This document shows, piece by piece, positions 19,412 through 27,571 of a stretch of 64,000 nt of DNA. Source of the DNA: Psychroserpens damuponensis (GTDB lineage Bacteria; Bacteroidota; Bacteroidia; Flavobacteriales; Flavobacteriaceae). Within the stretch, counting starts at the first letter, position 1. Every line of letters begins with the position of its first letter. The notes under the pieces were generated by a model, which made no database searches, was not told the origin of the DNA, and saw only the letters and a program-made list of their open reading frames with translations. Made by a program: the position numbers and the translations under genes. Where the stretch lies: assembly GCF_000826655.1 (NCBI RefSeq), contig NZ_JXJO01000017.1, positions 434,001 to 498,000 on the forward strand. The letters are read 5' to 3'.

Positions 19412-21814
19412 ATGAAGAACTCTAATATTGAAAAATTTAAGTATGTAGTATTAGCATTTTTTAGTCTTTGTTTTCTCTTCGGAAATTCTCAATCGTCACC
19501 TGAAGATATTCTTTTTGAAGCTTATAAAAATTATACTAAACTACCACGAGAAACAGCTTATGGTCATCTTAACAAATCCACATTAATTAAAGGAGAAACT
19601 CTAGGCTTTTCTATATATCTTTTTGACAAAAACACTAAAAAATCGTCTATACAAACCAAAAACGTGTATTGCACGATTCAAAATAGATCTGGTAAAATCT
19701 TAAAGAAAAAAATGCTTTTAGCCAAAAATGGTGTGGCTTCAGGAGTGTTTGAAATTGACAGCCTATTTACCTCGGGCAACTACGTATTTAAAGCTTACAC
19801 TAATTGGATGCGTAATTTTGAAGAGCAAAATTTTTATGTGCAACATCTTAAAGTTATTAATCCTGATGAAGATCCATTTATAGAAGCAGATGATGATGAG
19901 CTTTATGATTTAGATGCCCAATTTTTACCAGAAGGTGGCCACTTACTACTAGACACTAAAAATACAGTTGGTGTCGTTATTAAAGATGATTACGGTTTTG
20001 GAGTCCCTAATTTAAAAGGCAAACTTTTAAATAGTAATGGTGAGGAAGTTACCCACTTTGAAACCAATAGTCATGGTATTTCAAAATTTGAATTTACACC
20101 AGTAATTCGAACCGTGTATACAGTAAAACTTAGTGATATAGAGCAAACGGAAATTACATTAGACATTGGAGACTCTAAAGGTGTAAATATGACGCTTCAA
20201 GATTTAAATGACAAAGTAGCTTTAGTTATTAGAACCAATGCTAGCACTTTACCAGATATTGCCAACAAAACATTTAAACTCGCTGTTGGTAATGGTAGCC
20301 AATTAAATATATCTGATATTATTTTTAAAGATAATACAGAAATTAAAGCCTACGTTAGTCATCAAGATTTCACCACAGGAATTAATATTATTACACTGTT
20401 TGACGAAAATAATAAGCCTCTTTTAGAACGCTTGTATTTTAAACATGACGGTATCAAAGCTGCTATAACTGGAGTGCCAAGTGTTAAAAAACTAAATGAT
20501 TCTTTAATGATTTCAATACCTTCAGCTAGCATTAATTCAAAGCAATTTAACAATGTGAGCGTTTCGGTTTTACCCTCTAAAACAAAATCTTATAATCACC
20601 ATCATAATATCATTTCTTACACCTTTTTACAACCATATATTAAAGGTCGTATTGAAAATGCACGCTATTATTTCACAAATGTAGATAGGCAAAAAAGGGC
20701 TGAATTAGATAATTTACTTATGACTCAAGGTTGGAGTAGTTATGACTGGACTAATGTTTTTAAAAATGTGCCATCACATCAATATGATTTTGAAGACGGT
20801 ATTTCAATTCATGCAAATGTAAACAATACTAAAGGTGATAAATTTTTGATCTACCCTTTACAACACTCTCCTACAGTGACTGCTACCGTTAAAGATGGTG
20901 AAAGTAATTTTTCGGCAAGAGGGTTTTTACCGTTAGAAAAGGAAACTTTAAAAATAGGATTGATAAACAAGCAAGACAAGGTTTTGAGACCAAACTTATA
21001 TGTTCAGTTTTCGCCTTCCGAAATTCCCAAATTTGATCAAAAATATGCGTCTCTCAAATATAAAAACAATGTTGCATTTAGATATGATGGTTCACTACCA
21101 ATACTAGATGAATCGTGGAATAAAATAGAGGCCTTAGACACTGTTTTACTAAGTGTAATAAAAGAAAAAGAACGCATTGAAAAAATCAAACGTTTCAATT
21201 ATGGTCGCGTTGATGTGTTTACCAATGAACAGCGAATGAATATTACTGATTTCTCAGCATATATTAATACTAAAGGTTATTTATCAAGAATTGTATATCC
21301 TCCTGGTGAACATCCAAATTTAAAAATTGAAACACTTAGAACTAACACCATTAACAGTAGTACTGCTCCTTTAATATACATTGATAATATCCCAGTTTCA
21401 GATTTCAATCTGCTGCTAAGTTTTGATATGTCTACTGTTGATTACATCATCATAAACAAACAAGGTTTGGATGAAGGTAATAGAGGTGGAAATGGTGTGA
21501 TTAAAATTGTAACAAATCCTCTACTAAAAACTGCGCAGTATAGTAACGATAGAGAACCAGGTCAAACCATTAAATTCCCACTCTCATTCGCTACCTCTAA
21601 AACCTTTTACACACCTACGTATTCTACGTATTTGAATGATTTTTATCAAAAATATGGTGTTATTGATTGGTTCCCAAAATGTAAAAGTAGTGACAATGGG
21701 ACTTTTACATTAAAAATTTTAGATACCAAGAATGAAGAGATAAAGCTTTTTATTGAAGGCGTTGCTAATGATGGCGCTTACATTTCCGAAGAAAAAATAG
21801 TAACTATTAACTAG
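19412..21814 (+). CDS. Secreted MG2-like protein with TonB-plug-like domain (paralog 1)
   Basis: The 800-residue protein has a signal peptide (YVVLAFFSLCFLFGNSQ) followed by an MG2/alpha-2-macroglobulin-like beta-sandwich (YTKLPRETAYGHLNKSTLIKGETLGFSIYLFD; residues about 35-150) and further beta-rich repeats beginning AQFLPEGGH. Near the C-terminus is a segment resembling the plug of TonB-dependent receptors (APLIYIDNIPVSDFNLLLSF then GGNGVIKIVTN, residues about 650-710). There is no room for a 22-strand barrel, so it is not a receptor itself. It is closely related along its full length to the next gene. Function is unknown; it is presumably an outer-membrane-associated surface protein. In-frame ATG start, no upstream partner. 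Confidence 0.8.
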   Translation: MKNSNIEKFKYVVLAFFSLCFLFGNSQSSPEDILFEAYKNYTKLPRETAYGHLNKSTLIKGETLGFSIYLFDKNTKKSSIQTKNVYCTIQNRSGKILKKKMLLAKNGVASGVFEIDSLFTSGNYVFKAYTNWMRNFEEQNFYVQHLKVINPDEDPFIEADDDELYDLDAQFLPEGGHLLLDTKNTVGVVIKDDYGFGVPNLKGKLLNSNGEEVTHFETNSHGISKFEFTPVIRTVYTVKLSDIEQTEITLDIGDSKGVNMTLQDLNDKVALVIRTNASTLPDIANKTFKLAVGNGSQLNISDIIFKDNTEIKAYVSHQDFTTGINIITLFDENNKPLLERLYFKHDGIKAAITGVPSVKKLNDSLMISIPSASINSKQFNNVSVSVLPSKTKSYNHHHNIISYTFLQPYIKGRIENARYYFTNVDRQKRAELDNLLMTQGWSSYDWTNVFKNVPSHQYDFEDGISIHANVNNTKGDKFLIYPLQHSPTVTATVKDGESNFSARGFLPLEKETLKIGLINKQDKVLRPNLYVQFSPSEIPKFDQKYASLKYKNNVAFRYDGSLPILDESWNKIEALDTVLLSVIKEKERIEKIKRFNYGRVDVFTNEQRMNITDFSAYINTKGYLSRIVYPPGEHPNLKIETLRTNTINSSTAPLIYIDNIPVSDFNLLLSFDMSTVDYIIINKQGLDEGNRGGNGVIKIVTNPLLKTAQYSNDREPGQTIKFPLSFATSKTFYTPTYSTYLNDFYQKYGVIDWFPKCKSSDNGTFTLKILDTKNEEIKLFIEGVANDGAYISEEKIVTIN

Positions 21815-21831
21815 AAGTATTACTAAAAATT

Positions 21832-24219
21832 ATGATTACAACCTATAACCTCAAATTATCACATTTAAAGTTTACAATTATTATTTTATGTGTCTGTTCA
21901 TTTTTTAATGCTGAAAGTCAAAACGACGATAAATTGTCAACAGCTTATAGTGAATATGTGAAATTACCACGTGAAGTGACTTACGCTCACCTCAATAAAT
22001 CACTGTATTTAAAAGATGAAACTATTGGTTTTAGTGTGTATGTGTTTGATAAAAACAGTAAAAAACACTCCAATAGCACCACAAACGTGTATTGTTCGAT
22101 TGAAGACAGTAAAGGCAACATCTTAAATAAAACACTTATTCTTGCCGAAAAAGGTGTTGCAAATGGCAATTTTACAATTGACAGCACATATGCAACTGGC
22201 AATTACACCTTTAAAGCATATACCAATTGGATGAAAAATTTTGATGAACAAAATTTTTACATACAAAACATTAAAATTATAAATACAGATCAAGAAAATG
22301 ATCTCTCTACACGAATGGATGCTCCACGTTTAGACGCTCAGTTTTTACCAGAAGGTGGTCACCTAATTTCAACTATTAAAAATGTAGTTGGCGTTGTGAT
22401 AAAGGACGATTCTGGTTACGGACTTAATGCAGCCGAAGGTGTAATTAAAGATGCAAGCGGCTTGGTGATTACAAATTTTAAAACCAATCAATTTGGTATT
22501 GGAAGATTTATGTTGACACCAGAAAAAGGGAAAGATTACACTGCCGAAATCACGTACAATGATCTCACGTCTACAATTAAAATTGAACCTGCAAAACCCT
22601 CTGGCTTAAATCTAAGCCTTAATGATTTAGGCTCTAAAATTGCTTTAACGGTTAGAACAAATGCTCAAACATTACAACGTATACAGGATAAAAAATTTAA
22701 AATTGTAATTCATAATGGAAGTGTAATTAAGTCTCTAGATATTAGTTTTAATGACGCTCAAGACATCACCAAATTAATTAATTATAGCGACTTATATCCT
22801 GGTATTAATATCTTCACATTGTTTGATGAGCAGGATAAACCAATTTTAGAACGCTTATTTTTTAATTATGATGGGATTTCTATTGTAAATTCTGAAAAAG
22901 AGAGTATCACTAAAACTACAGATTCTATAACCATTTCAGTCCCATTTAAAAACATTAAAGCTGCCCATTCACATAATTTAAGTGTCTCTATACTCCCATC
23001 TAAAACAACATCTTATGACACAGACCACAATGTAATATCCTATACTTTTTTACAGCCTTACGTTAAAGGTTATATTGAAAATGCACGTTATTATTTTACC
23101 GAAATTAATAGAAAGAAAAAATTTGAACTTGATAATTTACTACTAACTCAAGGTTGGAGTAGCTACGAATGGAATTCTATATTCAAGAATACACCAGAAA
23201 TTAAATATAATTTTGAAAAAGGCATTTCTGTCAATGCTCATATAAATAAATCAAAGAGCAATACATTTATTATGTATCCTATGGCTAATAGCTCAACTCA
23301 AACCGTTGAAGTTCCAAAAAATGAAAAAGCGTTTAATATTGTTGGCTTGTTACCTATGGATAATGAGCATATTGCTTTTGGGTCTATAGACAAAAAGCAA
23401 GATGTTGAGAAACCTAATCTCTATTTACAATTTACACCATCGGCTATACCTACAATAGATCATTTTATAAAAACTAGACCACTTAAGGTAAAATCTATTT
23501 ATGATTCTAAAATTGAAGAAACCCTGTATAAAAACTCCATATCTGATGCCGAAGAATTAGATGTCGTTGTTGTTAATGCAATAAAAGAAAAAGCAAGAGT
23601 TGATAAAATATCGCGTAGACAACCCACAGGAAGCATTGATATATTTGATGAAAACGATAGAAATAGATATATTAATTTATCATCATACCTGAGTTCAAAA
23701 GGGTTTGTATCAAGACAAAGTGGCACTAGTTTATCTATTGTTAATTCTAGAAGAACTACATTTGGCCAATCATCTCCATTAGTGTATTTAGACAAGATGT
23801 TGCTTTCAGATTTTAGTATCTTATTATCTTTAGACATGCGAAATATAGATTATATCGTCATTGATAAATCTGGTGCAGGAGAAGGTATGAGAGGTGCAGG
23901 TGGTGTTATTAAAATATTTACCGATCCTAGTTTAAAATATGGCACTACTGAAGCCAAAAACATCTCTCAAGAGTCTAAAATCCCATTAACATTTACGTCT
24001 GCTAAAACCTTTTATGCACCTTTATATTCTAGTTATCGTAGTGATTTCTTTAAGCAATACGGCGTTATTGATTGGATTCCAAAAGGGCAAATTGATGCTA
24101 ATGGTAACTTTACATTTACAATTATTGATAAAGGAATTGATCAAATTACATTATACATTGAAGGGACTGCAAATGAAGGTAGTTTCATTTCCGAAGAAAA
24201 AATAATTACGCTTGATTAA
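21832..24219 (+). CDS. Secreted MG2-like protein with TonB-plug-like domain (paralog 2)
   Basis: The 795-residue protein is a tandem duplicate of the preceding gene, 17 bases downstream and surely cotranscribed. Shared blocks occur in the same order: YVKLPREVTYAHLNKSLYLKDE, NYTFKAYTNWMKNFDEQNFY, DAQFLPEGGHL, VISYTFLQPYVKGYIENARYYF, LLLTQGWSSYEW, then a plug-like region (SPLVYLDKMLLSDFSILLSLD, RGAGGVIKIFTDP) and a matching C-terminus, GSFISEEKIITLD. The middle regions have diverged most, suggesting an old duplication and different ligands. As in paralog 1, no barrel follows the plug. The neighbouring AraC gene at 24263 may belong to the same unit. Confidence 0.8.
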   Translation: MITTYNLKLSHLKFTIIILCVCSFFNAESQNDDKLSTAYSEYVKLPREVTYAHLNKSLYLKDETIGFSVYVFDKNSKKHSNSTTNVYCSIEDSKGNILNKTLILAEKGVANGNFTIDSTYATGNYTFKAYTNWMKNFDEQNFYIQNIKIINTDQENDLSTRMDAPRLDAQFLPEGGHLISTIKNVVGVVIKDDSGYGLNAAEGVIKDASGLVITNFKTNQFGIGRFMLTPEKGKDYTAEITYNDLTSTIKIEPAKPSGLNLSLNDLGSKIALTVRTNAQTLQRIQDKKFKIVIHNGSVIKSLDISFNDAQDITKLINYSDLYPGINIFTLFDEQDKPILERLFFNYDGISIVNSEKESITKTTDSITISVPFKNIKAAHSHNLSVSILPSKTTSYDTDHNVISYTFLQPYVKGYIENARYYFTEINRKKKFELDNLLLTQGWSSYEWNSIFKNTPEIKYNFEKGISVNAHINKSKSNTFIMYPMANSSTQTVEVPKNEKAFNIVGLLPMDNEHIAFGSIDKKQDVEKPNLYLQFTPSAIPTIDHFIKTRPLKVKSIYDSKIEETLYKNSISDAEELDVVVVNAIKEKARVDKISRRQPTGSIDIFDENDRNRYINLSSYLSSKGFVSRQSGTSLSIVNSRRTTFGQSSPLVYLDKMLLSDFSILLSLDMRNIDYIVIDKSGAGEGMRGAGGVIKIFTDPSLKYGTTEAKNISQESKIPLTFTSAKTFYAPLYSSYRSDFFKQYGVIDWIPKGQIDANGNFTFTIIDKGIDQITLYIEGTANEGSFISEEKIITLD

Positions 24220-24262
24220 CGTGTTTTTGTAATGTTATTGAATCTTTTAGGACAAACAACTC

Positions 24263-25096
24263 ATGATAAAAACATTCACAGAGTTTTCTACAAATGCGAT
24301 TCTTAATATTGGCAACGAATCTTTATTAACTCCATTTAGCACCTCTAAACCCATTGGTTTGTACACGTTTATTTGGGCTACAAAATCGCCTATAAAAGTG
24401 TTAGTAGATGGTGTACCGCTTACTATTGAGGCGCATCAAATTTTGTCGCTAACAGCCATTCAATACTTTCAATTTATAGAAGGAAACGATGCTATTGTGT
24501 ATCAATTTAATAGAGAATTTTATTGTATTAAAGATCATGATAAAGAAGTTGGATGTGTAGGTTTATTGTTCTTCGGAAATGAGCATATACCAGTAATTTC
24601 AATAAGTGAAAGTGAGCAACATAAATTTAATACACTGCATGAGGTGTTTTTAGATGAAGTAGATACCACAGATACAATCCAAGCAGAAATGTTAAGGATG
24701 CTCATGGCTAGATTTATCATCAAAACAACACGACTTCTTAAAACTAAAATAGGTGATAGGCCAACTTTAAAAGGGACTAATGATACCTTAAGGCAATTTA
24801 ATTTATTGGTTGAAACCCATTACAAAACAGAACATAGTGTAGCGTTCTACGCTAATTTACTTCATAAATCTCCCAAAACACTGTCCAACAGTTTTTCTAA
24901 ATACAAAAAAAGTCCTTTACAAATTATACATGATCGTATTGTACTAGAAACCAAACGTCAATTATTATATACAGATAAATCGTCTAAAGAAATTGCATAT
25001 GATATTGGTTTTGATGATGCGTCACATTTAAGCAGACTCTTTAAAAAGCAGACCGCTTTAACACCTTCAGAGTTTAAAAAGAATAGCAAAATCTAA
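24263..25096 (+). CDS. AraC-family transcriptional regulator
   Basis: The 277-residue protein has an N-terminal cupin-like sensor region (about 1-150) and a C-terminal AraC double helix-turn-helix (about 180-275), visible as FYANLLHKSPKTLSNSFSKY and SSKEIAYDIGFDDASHLSRLFKKQTALTPSEFKK. It follows the plug-protein pair by 43 bases. Directly downstream are two promoters that share a 20-base element and identical geometry, which makes them the best candidates for its operators (inference). The effector is unknown. Confidence 0.92.
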   Translation: MIKTFTEFSTNAILNIGNESLLTPFSTSKPIGLYTFIWATKSPIKVLVDGVPLTIEAHQILSLTAIQYFQFIEGNDAIVYQFNREFYCIKDHDKEVGCVGLLFFGNEHIPVISISESEQHKFNTLHEVFLDEVDTTDTIQAEMLRMLMARFIIKTTRLLKTKIGDRPTLKGTNDTLRQFNLLVETHYKTEHSVAFYANLLHKSPKTLSNSFSKYKKSPLQIIHDRIVLETKRQLLYTDKSSKEIAYDIGFDDASHLSRLFKKQTALTPSEFKKNSKI

Positions 25097-25098
25097 AC

Positions 25099-25175
25099 AA
25101 AGGGAAAAATTGACAACTACTAAGGAATAACCTCCATTTTTTCACACGTACTTCTACCGCATCTTTGCAGTGTTA
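25099..25175 (+). promoter_or_regulatory. Duplicated operator-promoter module, copy 1
   Basis: AAAGGGAAAAATTGACAACT (25099-25118) is followed by AAGGAATAACCTCC and, 47 bases after the TTG, by CGCATCTTTGCAGTGT (25158-25173), whose CATCTTTG is a near-consensus -7 box. The same 20-mer, the same 47-base gap and the same 16-mer recur at 25369. GGAA-type half sites 21 bases apart fit AraC-type direct repeats. The TTGACA inside the 20-mer is too far upstream to be a -35 element. Confidence 0.7.
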
Positions 25176-25194
25176 AACATAAACACTTATAAAG

Positions 25195-25347
25195 ATGAAT
25201 TTAAAACACGTATCAATATTCAATTTAATTGAAATATTTAGAACTAGTAAGAAAAAAATTGCTGATAGAGTAATCCCAAATACACATTGTGAGCAAAAGC
25301 ATATTCACGATTTTTATTGTGATGCAGAGAGACCTCACGTGAATTAA
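25195..25347 (+). CDS. Small ORF, 50 residues, unknown
   Basis: An ATG at 25195 opens 50 codons to TAA at 25345-25347. The product is MNLKHVSIFNLIEIFRTSKK, a middle part with one cysteine, and a His/Cys-rich end containing CEQKHIHDFYCDAERPH. It has no signal peptide, no membrane segment, and no family I recognise. Support for it being real is positional: it sits exactly where a gene should be behind copy 1 of the duplicated promoter module, with a purine-rich AAAG before the ATG. It may be a genuine small regulated protein or the remnant of a longer gene. Confidence 0.5.
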   Translation: MNLKHVSIFNLIEIFRTSKKKIADRVIPNTHCEQKHIHDFYCDAERPHVN

Positions 25348-25368
25348 TATTTCCGAAGTAAAAATACT

Positions 25369-25445
25369 AAAGGGAAAAATTGACAACTCAAAAGGAAATA
25401 CTACCCTTTTAAAACCACAAGACACATCGCATCTTTGCAGTGTAA
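25369..25445 (+). promoter_or_regulatory. Duplicated operator-promoter module, copy 2
   Basis: This is the second copy of the element at 25099: AAAGGGAAAAATTGACAACT at 25369-25388, AAGGAAATACTACC, then CGCATCTTTGCAGTGT at 25428-25443 with the -7 box at 25430-25437. It drives the AhpD-like gene at 25475. Confidence 0.72.
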
Positions 25446-25474
25446 ATAATTACTAAACATTTAAAAATATATAC

Positions 25475-26023
25475 ATGAAAACATTTAATGTACCAACAAG
25501 AGACAACGTAAGCGAAAACAACCAAGCTATATTTGACAACCTCAATAAAGCTTTAGGTTTTGTACCAAATTTATATGCAACCTATGCAAATAGTGATACT
25601 GCATTAGAAAACTATTTAACTTTTGCTAACGCAAAAACATCATTATCTGCAAAAGAAAAAGAGGTCGTAAACCTAGCAGTAAGCCAAGTTAATAATTGTA
25701 TTTACTGTTTATCTGCGCATACAGCAATTGGAAAAATGAACGGCTTTAACGATGCTCAAATTTTAGAATTAAGAGCTGGTAAAGCATCATTTGACAATAA
25801 GTTAGATGCATTAGCAAAACTTGCAAAAAACATTACTGAAAACAGAGGTAATACAGACCAAGATGTATTAGACAACTATTTTGAAGCTGGATATACAGAA
25901 GGAAATTTAATCGATACCATTTCATTAGTTGGTGACAAAACCATTTCAAACTATGTACACAGCACTACTAAAGTACCAGTAGATTTCCCAATAGCACCTT
26001 CATTAGAAGAAACCGTAGCATAA
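25475..26023 (+). CDS. AhpD/carboxymuconolactone decarboxylase-family protein
   Basis: The 182-residue protein is an all-helical CMD/AhpD-fold protein with the redox motif CxxCxxxH (C75-IY-C78-LSA-H82) typical of alkylhydroperoxidase-like members, and a following GKMNGFNDAQILELR block. The expected role is cytosolic thiol-based peroxide reduction or a related redox reaction, with substrate unknown. It is expressed from copy 2 of the module next to the AraC gene and is followed after 39 bases by the cupredoxin-like gene. Confidence 0.9.
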   Translation: MKTFNVPTRDNVSENNQAIFDNLNKALGFVPNLYATYANSDTALENYLTFANAKTSLSAKEKEVVNLAVSQVNNCIYCLSAHTAIGKMNGFNDAQILELRAGKASFDNKLDALAKLAKNITENRGNTDQDVLDNYFEAGYTEGNLIDTISLVGDKTISNYVHSTTKVPVDFPIAPSLEETVA

Positions 26024-26062
26024 CACAATCAAAAACATATAATTTTAAAAAACAATAAAAAG

Positions 26063-26449
26063 ATGAAAAAAGTAATTTCAATATTCGTAATGGTTATCGC
26101 ATTTACATTAACAACAAATGCTCAAGATAAAATGAATACAGCAGCTGTAACAACCGTATCTCTAGAACAAACCAAGGGTGAGTTTACACAACAAAAAGTA
26201 ACACTTAAAGAAGGTTCATATATTTTTGAGATTGCCAATAACAATGTTGGTCATGATGTAGGATTTGTTTTAATTAAAAAAGGAACCGATGCTTCAAACC
26301 CTGAAAATCACATCAAAACAGCTTATGTTACTAAAGCTGTAGCAAACAACACGTCTCAAAAATCTAAAGTTACCGCTTTACAAAAAGGTGAGTACTTATA
26401 TTTTTGCCCTTTGAATCCTACACCTCAATATGCATTGACGGTAGAATAA
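26063..26449 (+). CDS. Exported cupredoxin-like protein with incomplete copper site
   Basis: The 128-residue protein has a signal peptide (KKVISIFVMVIAFTLTTNAQ) and a plastocyanin-like beta sandwich: VTLKEGSYIFEIANNNVGHDVGFVLIKKG, then GEYLYFCPLNPTPQYALTVE. The first copper histidine (GHDVGF) and the cysteine (YFCPLNP) are present. The second histidine and methionine that normally follow the cysteine (CPxxxHxxxM) are not visible, since CPLNPTPQYAL has neither. It may therefore bind copper weakly, bind another metal, or have lost binding. It lies downstream of the AhpD-like gene in the same unit and ends at a perfect terminator. Confidence 0.8.
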   Translation: MKKVISIFVMVIAFTLTTNAQDKMNTAAVTTVSLEQTKGEFTQQKVTLKEGSYIFEIANNNVGHDVGFVLIKKGTDASNPENHIKTAYVTKAVANNTSQKSKVTALQKGEYLYFCPLNPTPQYALTVE

Positions 26450-26469
26450 ATACCCTAATTATTAATAGC

Positions 26470-26499
26470 AAAAAGGCTTCCAAATTTGGAAGCCTTTTT
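26470..26499. terminator. Bidirectional terminator (30-base perfect palindrome)
   Basis: AAAAAGGCTTCCAAA followed directly by its reverse complement TTTGGAAGCCTTTTT, with A and T tracts on both sides. It ends the cupredoxin-like gene and, from the other side, ssb. Confidence 0.92.
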
Positions 26500-26522
26500 A
26501 TGTTTGAAACATTTATATAGTT

Positions 26523-26855
26523 CTATTTCCCTAACATTAATAATTCATTACAAACAATTTCGGTTGTGTACCGTTTGGTCCCATCTTTATCATCCCAAGA
26601 GCGGTTTGTTAATTTACCTTCTATAACAATCTCTTTACCTTTAGTAATGTACTCTTCTACAACCTTTACAAGTCCGCCACGTACAACAATATTATGCCAA
26701 TACGCACGCTCTACTTTGTTGCCTTCTTTATCTTTATAGCTATCATCTGTAGCCAAAGAAAATTTTGCCATTTTGTTTCCGTCTTGAAAGTTGATAATTT
26801 CTGGATCTTGTCCTAATCTCCCAATCAACTGTACTTTGTTTCTTAATGTGTTCAT
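26523..26855 (-). CDS. ssb: Short single-stranded DNA-binding protein
   Basis: The 110-residue protein is one OB fold with the Ssb opening MNTLRNKVQLIGRLGQDPEI, a YWHNIVVRG core and an EIVIEGKLTNRSW strand. It stops straight after the OB fold (ELLMLGK). The disordered tail and acidic DDDIPF-type tip that recruit partner proteins in housekeeping Ssb are absent. It is therefore likely an accessory Ssb rather than the main replication protein, which would be encoded elsewhere. Its promoter carries CATCTTTGCAGTGTT, like the two modules at 25.1-25.4 kb. Confidence 0.93.
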   Translation of the reverse strand: MNTLRNKVQLIGRLGQDPEIINFQDGNKMAKFSLATDDSYKDKEGNKVERAYWHNIVVRGGLVKVVEEYITKGKEIVIEGKLTNRSWDDKDGTKRYTTEIVCNELLMLGK

Positions 26856-26909
26856 GTGTTCTAAATTTTATGTGTTAAACAGTTAATACTATTGAACCTT
26901 CATTGATTC

Positions 26910-26924
26910 AACACTGCAAAGATG
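26910..26924 (-). promoter_or_regulatory. -7 region of ssb
   Basis: On the minus strand CATCTTTGCAGTGTT repeats the core of the two modules at 25158 and 25428, without the upstream 20-mer. CATCTTTG is one base from TAnnTTTG. Confidence 0.55.
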
Positions 26925-26965
26925 AGAGGTGATGCAAATATTAGTCGGTAGTTACCTATTTAAAT

Positions 26966-26996
26966 TCGTTTGTAAATATTTGTAGTCGTTTGTAAA
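26966..26996. repeat. Direct repeats TCGTTTGTAAA, 20 bases apart
   Basis: TCGTTTGTAAA occurs at 26966-26976 and 26986-26996, exactly two helical turns apart, between the divergent ssb and acetyltransferase genes. The layout fits a pair of half sites for a dimeric regulator. Confidence 0.5.
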
Positions 26997-27019
26997 CGGA
27001 AAATTTGTATATTACACTC

Positions 27020-27571
27020 ATGAAATTTCATTTAGAAACAAAACGTCTTATCTTACGCTATATCACACCTTTAGACGTTAATGGCATGTTTGAATTAGAT
27101 TCAAATGCACATGTACATAAATACTTAGGAAACAACCCAATTACAACAAAAGCACAAGCACGAGATAATATTACTTTTATTAATAGGCAATATAAAGAAC
27201 GTGGTATTGCTAGATTTGCAGCTATTGAAAAATCATCAGGACAATTTATAGGTTGGTCTGGTCTAAAATATAATACAGGTGATAAAGAAACCATTGGTAC
27301 CAAACGAGATTTTTACGATATTGGCTACCGTTTTATTCCAGAATTTTGGGGAAAAGGCTACGCAACAGAATCCTCAATTGCTATATTAAACTATGGTTTT
27401 AACAACCTTAATTTGCCTACAATTTATGGTGCTGCGGAAATAGAAAACATCGCATCTAATGCTGTTTTAAAAAAAATAGGCCTTAACCACACAGAGCAAT
27501 TTGAACTAGAAGGCAAACTTATAAATTGGTATAAACTAAACAAAGAAGACTATGCAAAAACAGTGTCCTGA
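27020..27571 (+). CDS. GNAT-family N-acetyltransferase (RimJ/RimL type)
   Basis: The 183-residue protein starts MKFHLETKRLILRYITPLDVNGM, the usual opening of the Acetyltransf_3 family, and has the acetyl-CoA pyrophosphate motif (FWGKGYATESSIAIL) and the following AEIENIASNAVLKKIGL block. It transfers acetyl groups to an unknown amine, perhaps a ribosomal or other protein N-terminus. The ATG at 27020 is preferred over an in-frame TTG at 27005. It overlaps the next gene by 20 bases, so the two are translationally coupled. Confidence 0.92.
   Translation: MKFHLETKRLILRYITPLDVNGMFELDSNAHVHKYLGNNPITTKAQARDNITFINRQYKERGIARFAAIEKSSGQFIGWSGLKYNTGDKETIGTKRDFYDIGYRFIPEFWGKGYATESSIAILNYGFNNLNLPTIYGAAEIENIASNAVLKKIGLNHTEQFELEGKLINWYKLNKEDYAKTVS

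Noticed and set aside
25099-25118. TTGACA within the repeated 20-mer as a sigma-70 -35 box
   Set aside because: It is 47 bases from the -7 box in both copies, too far for a -35 or -33 element. It is better explained as part of an operator.
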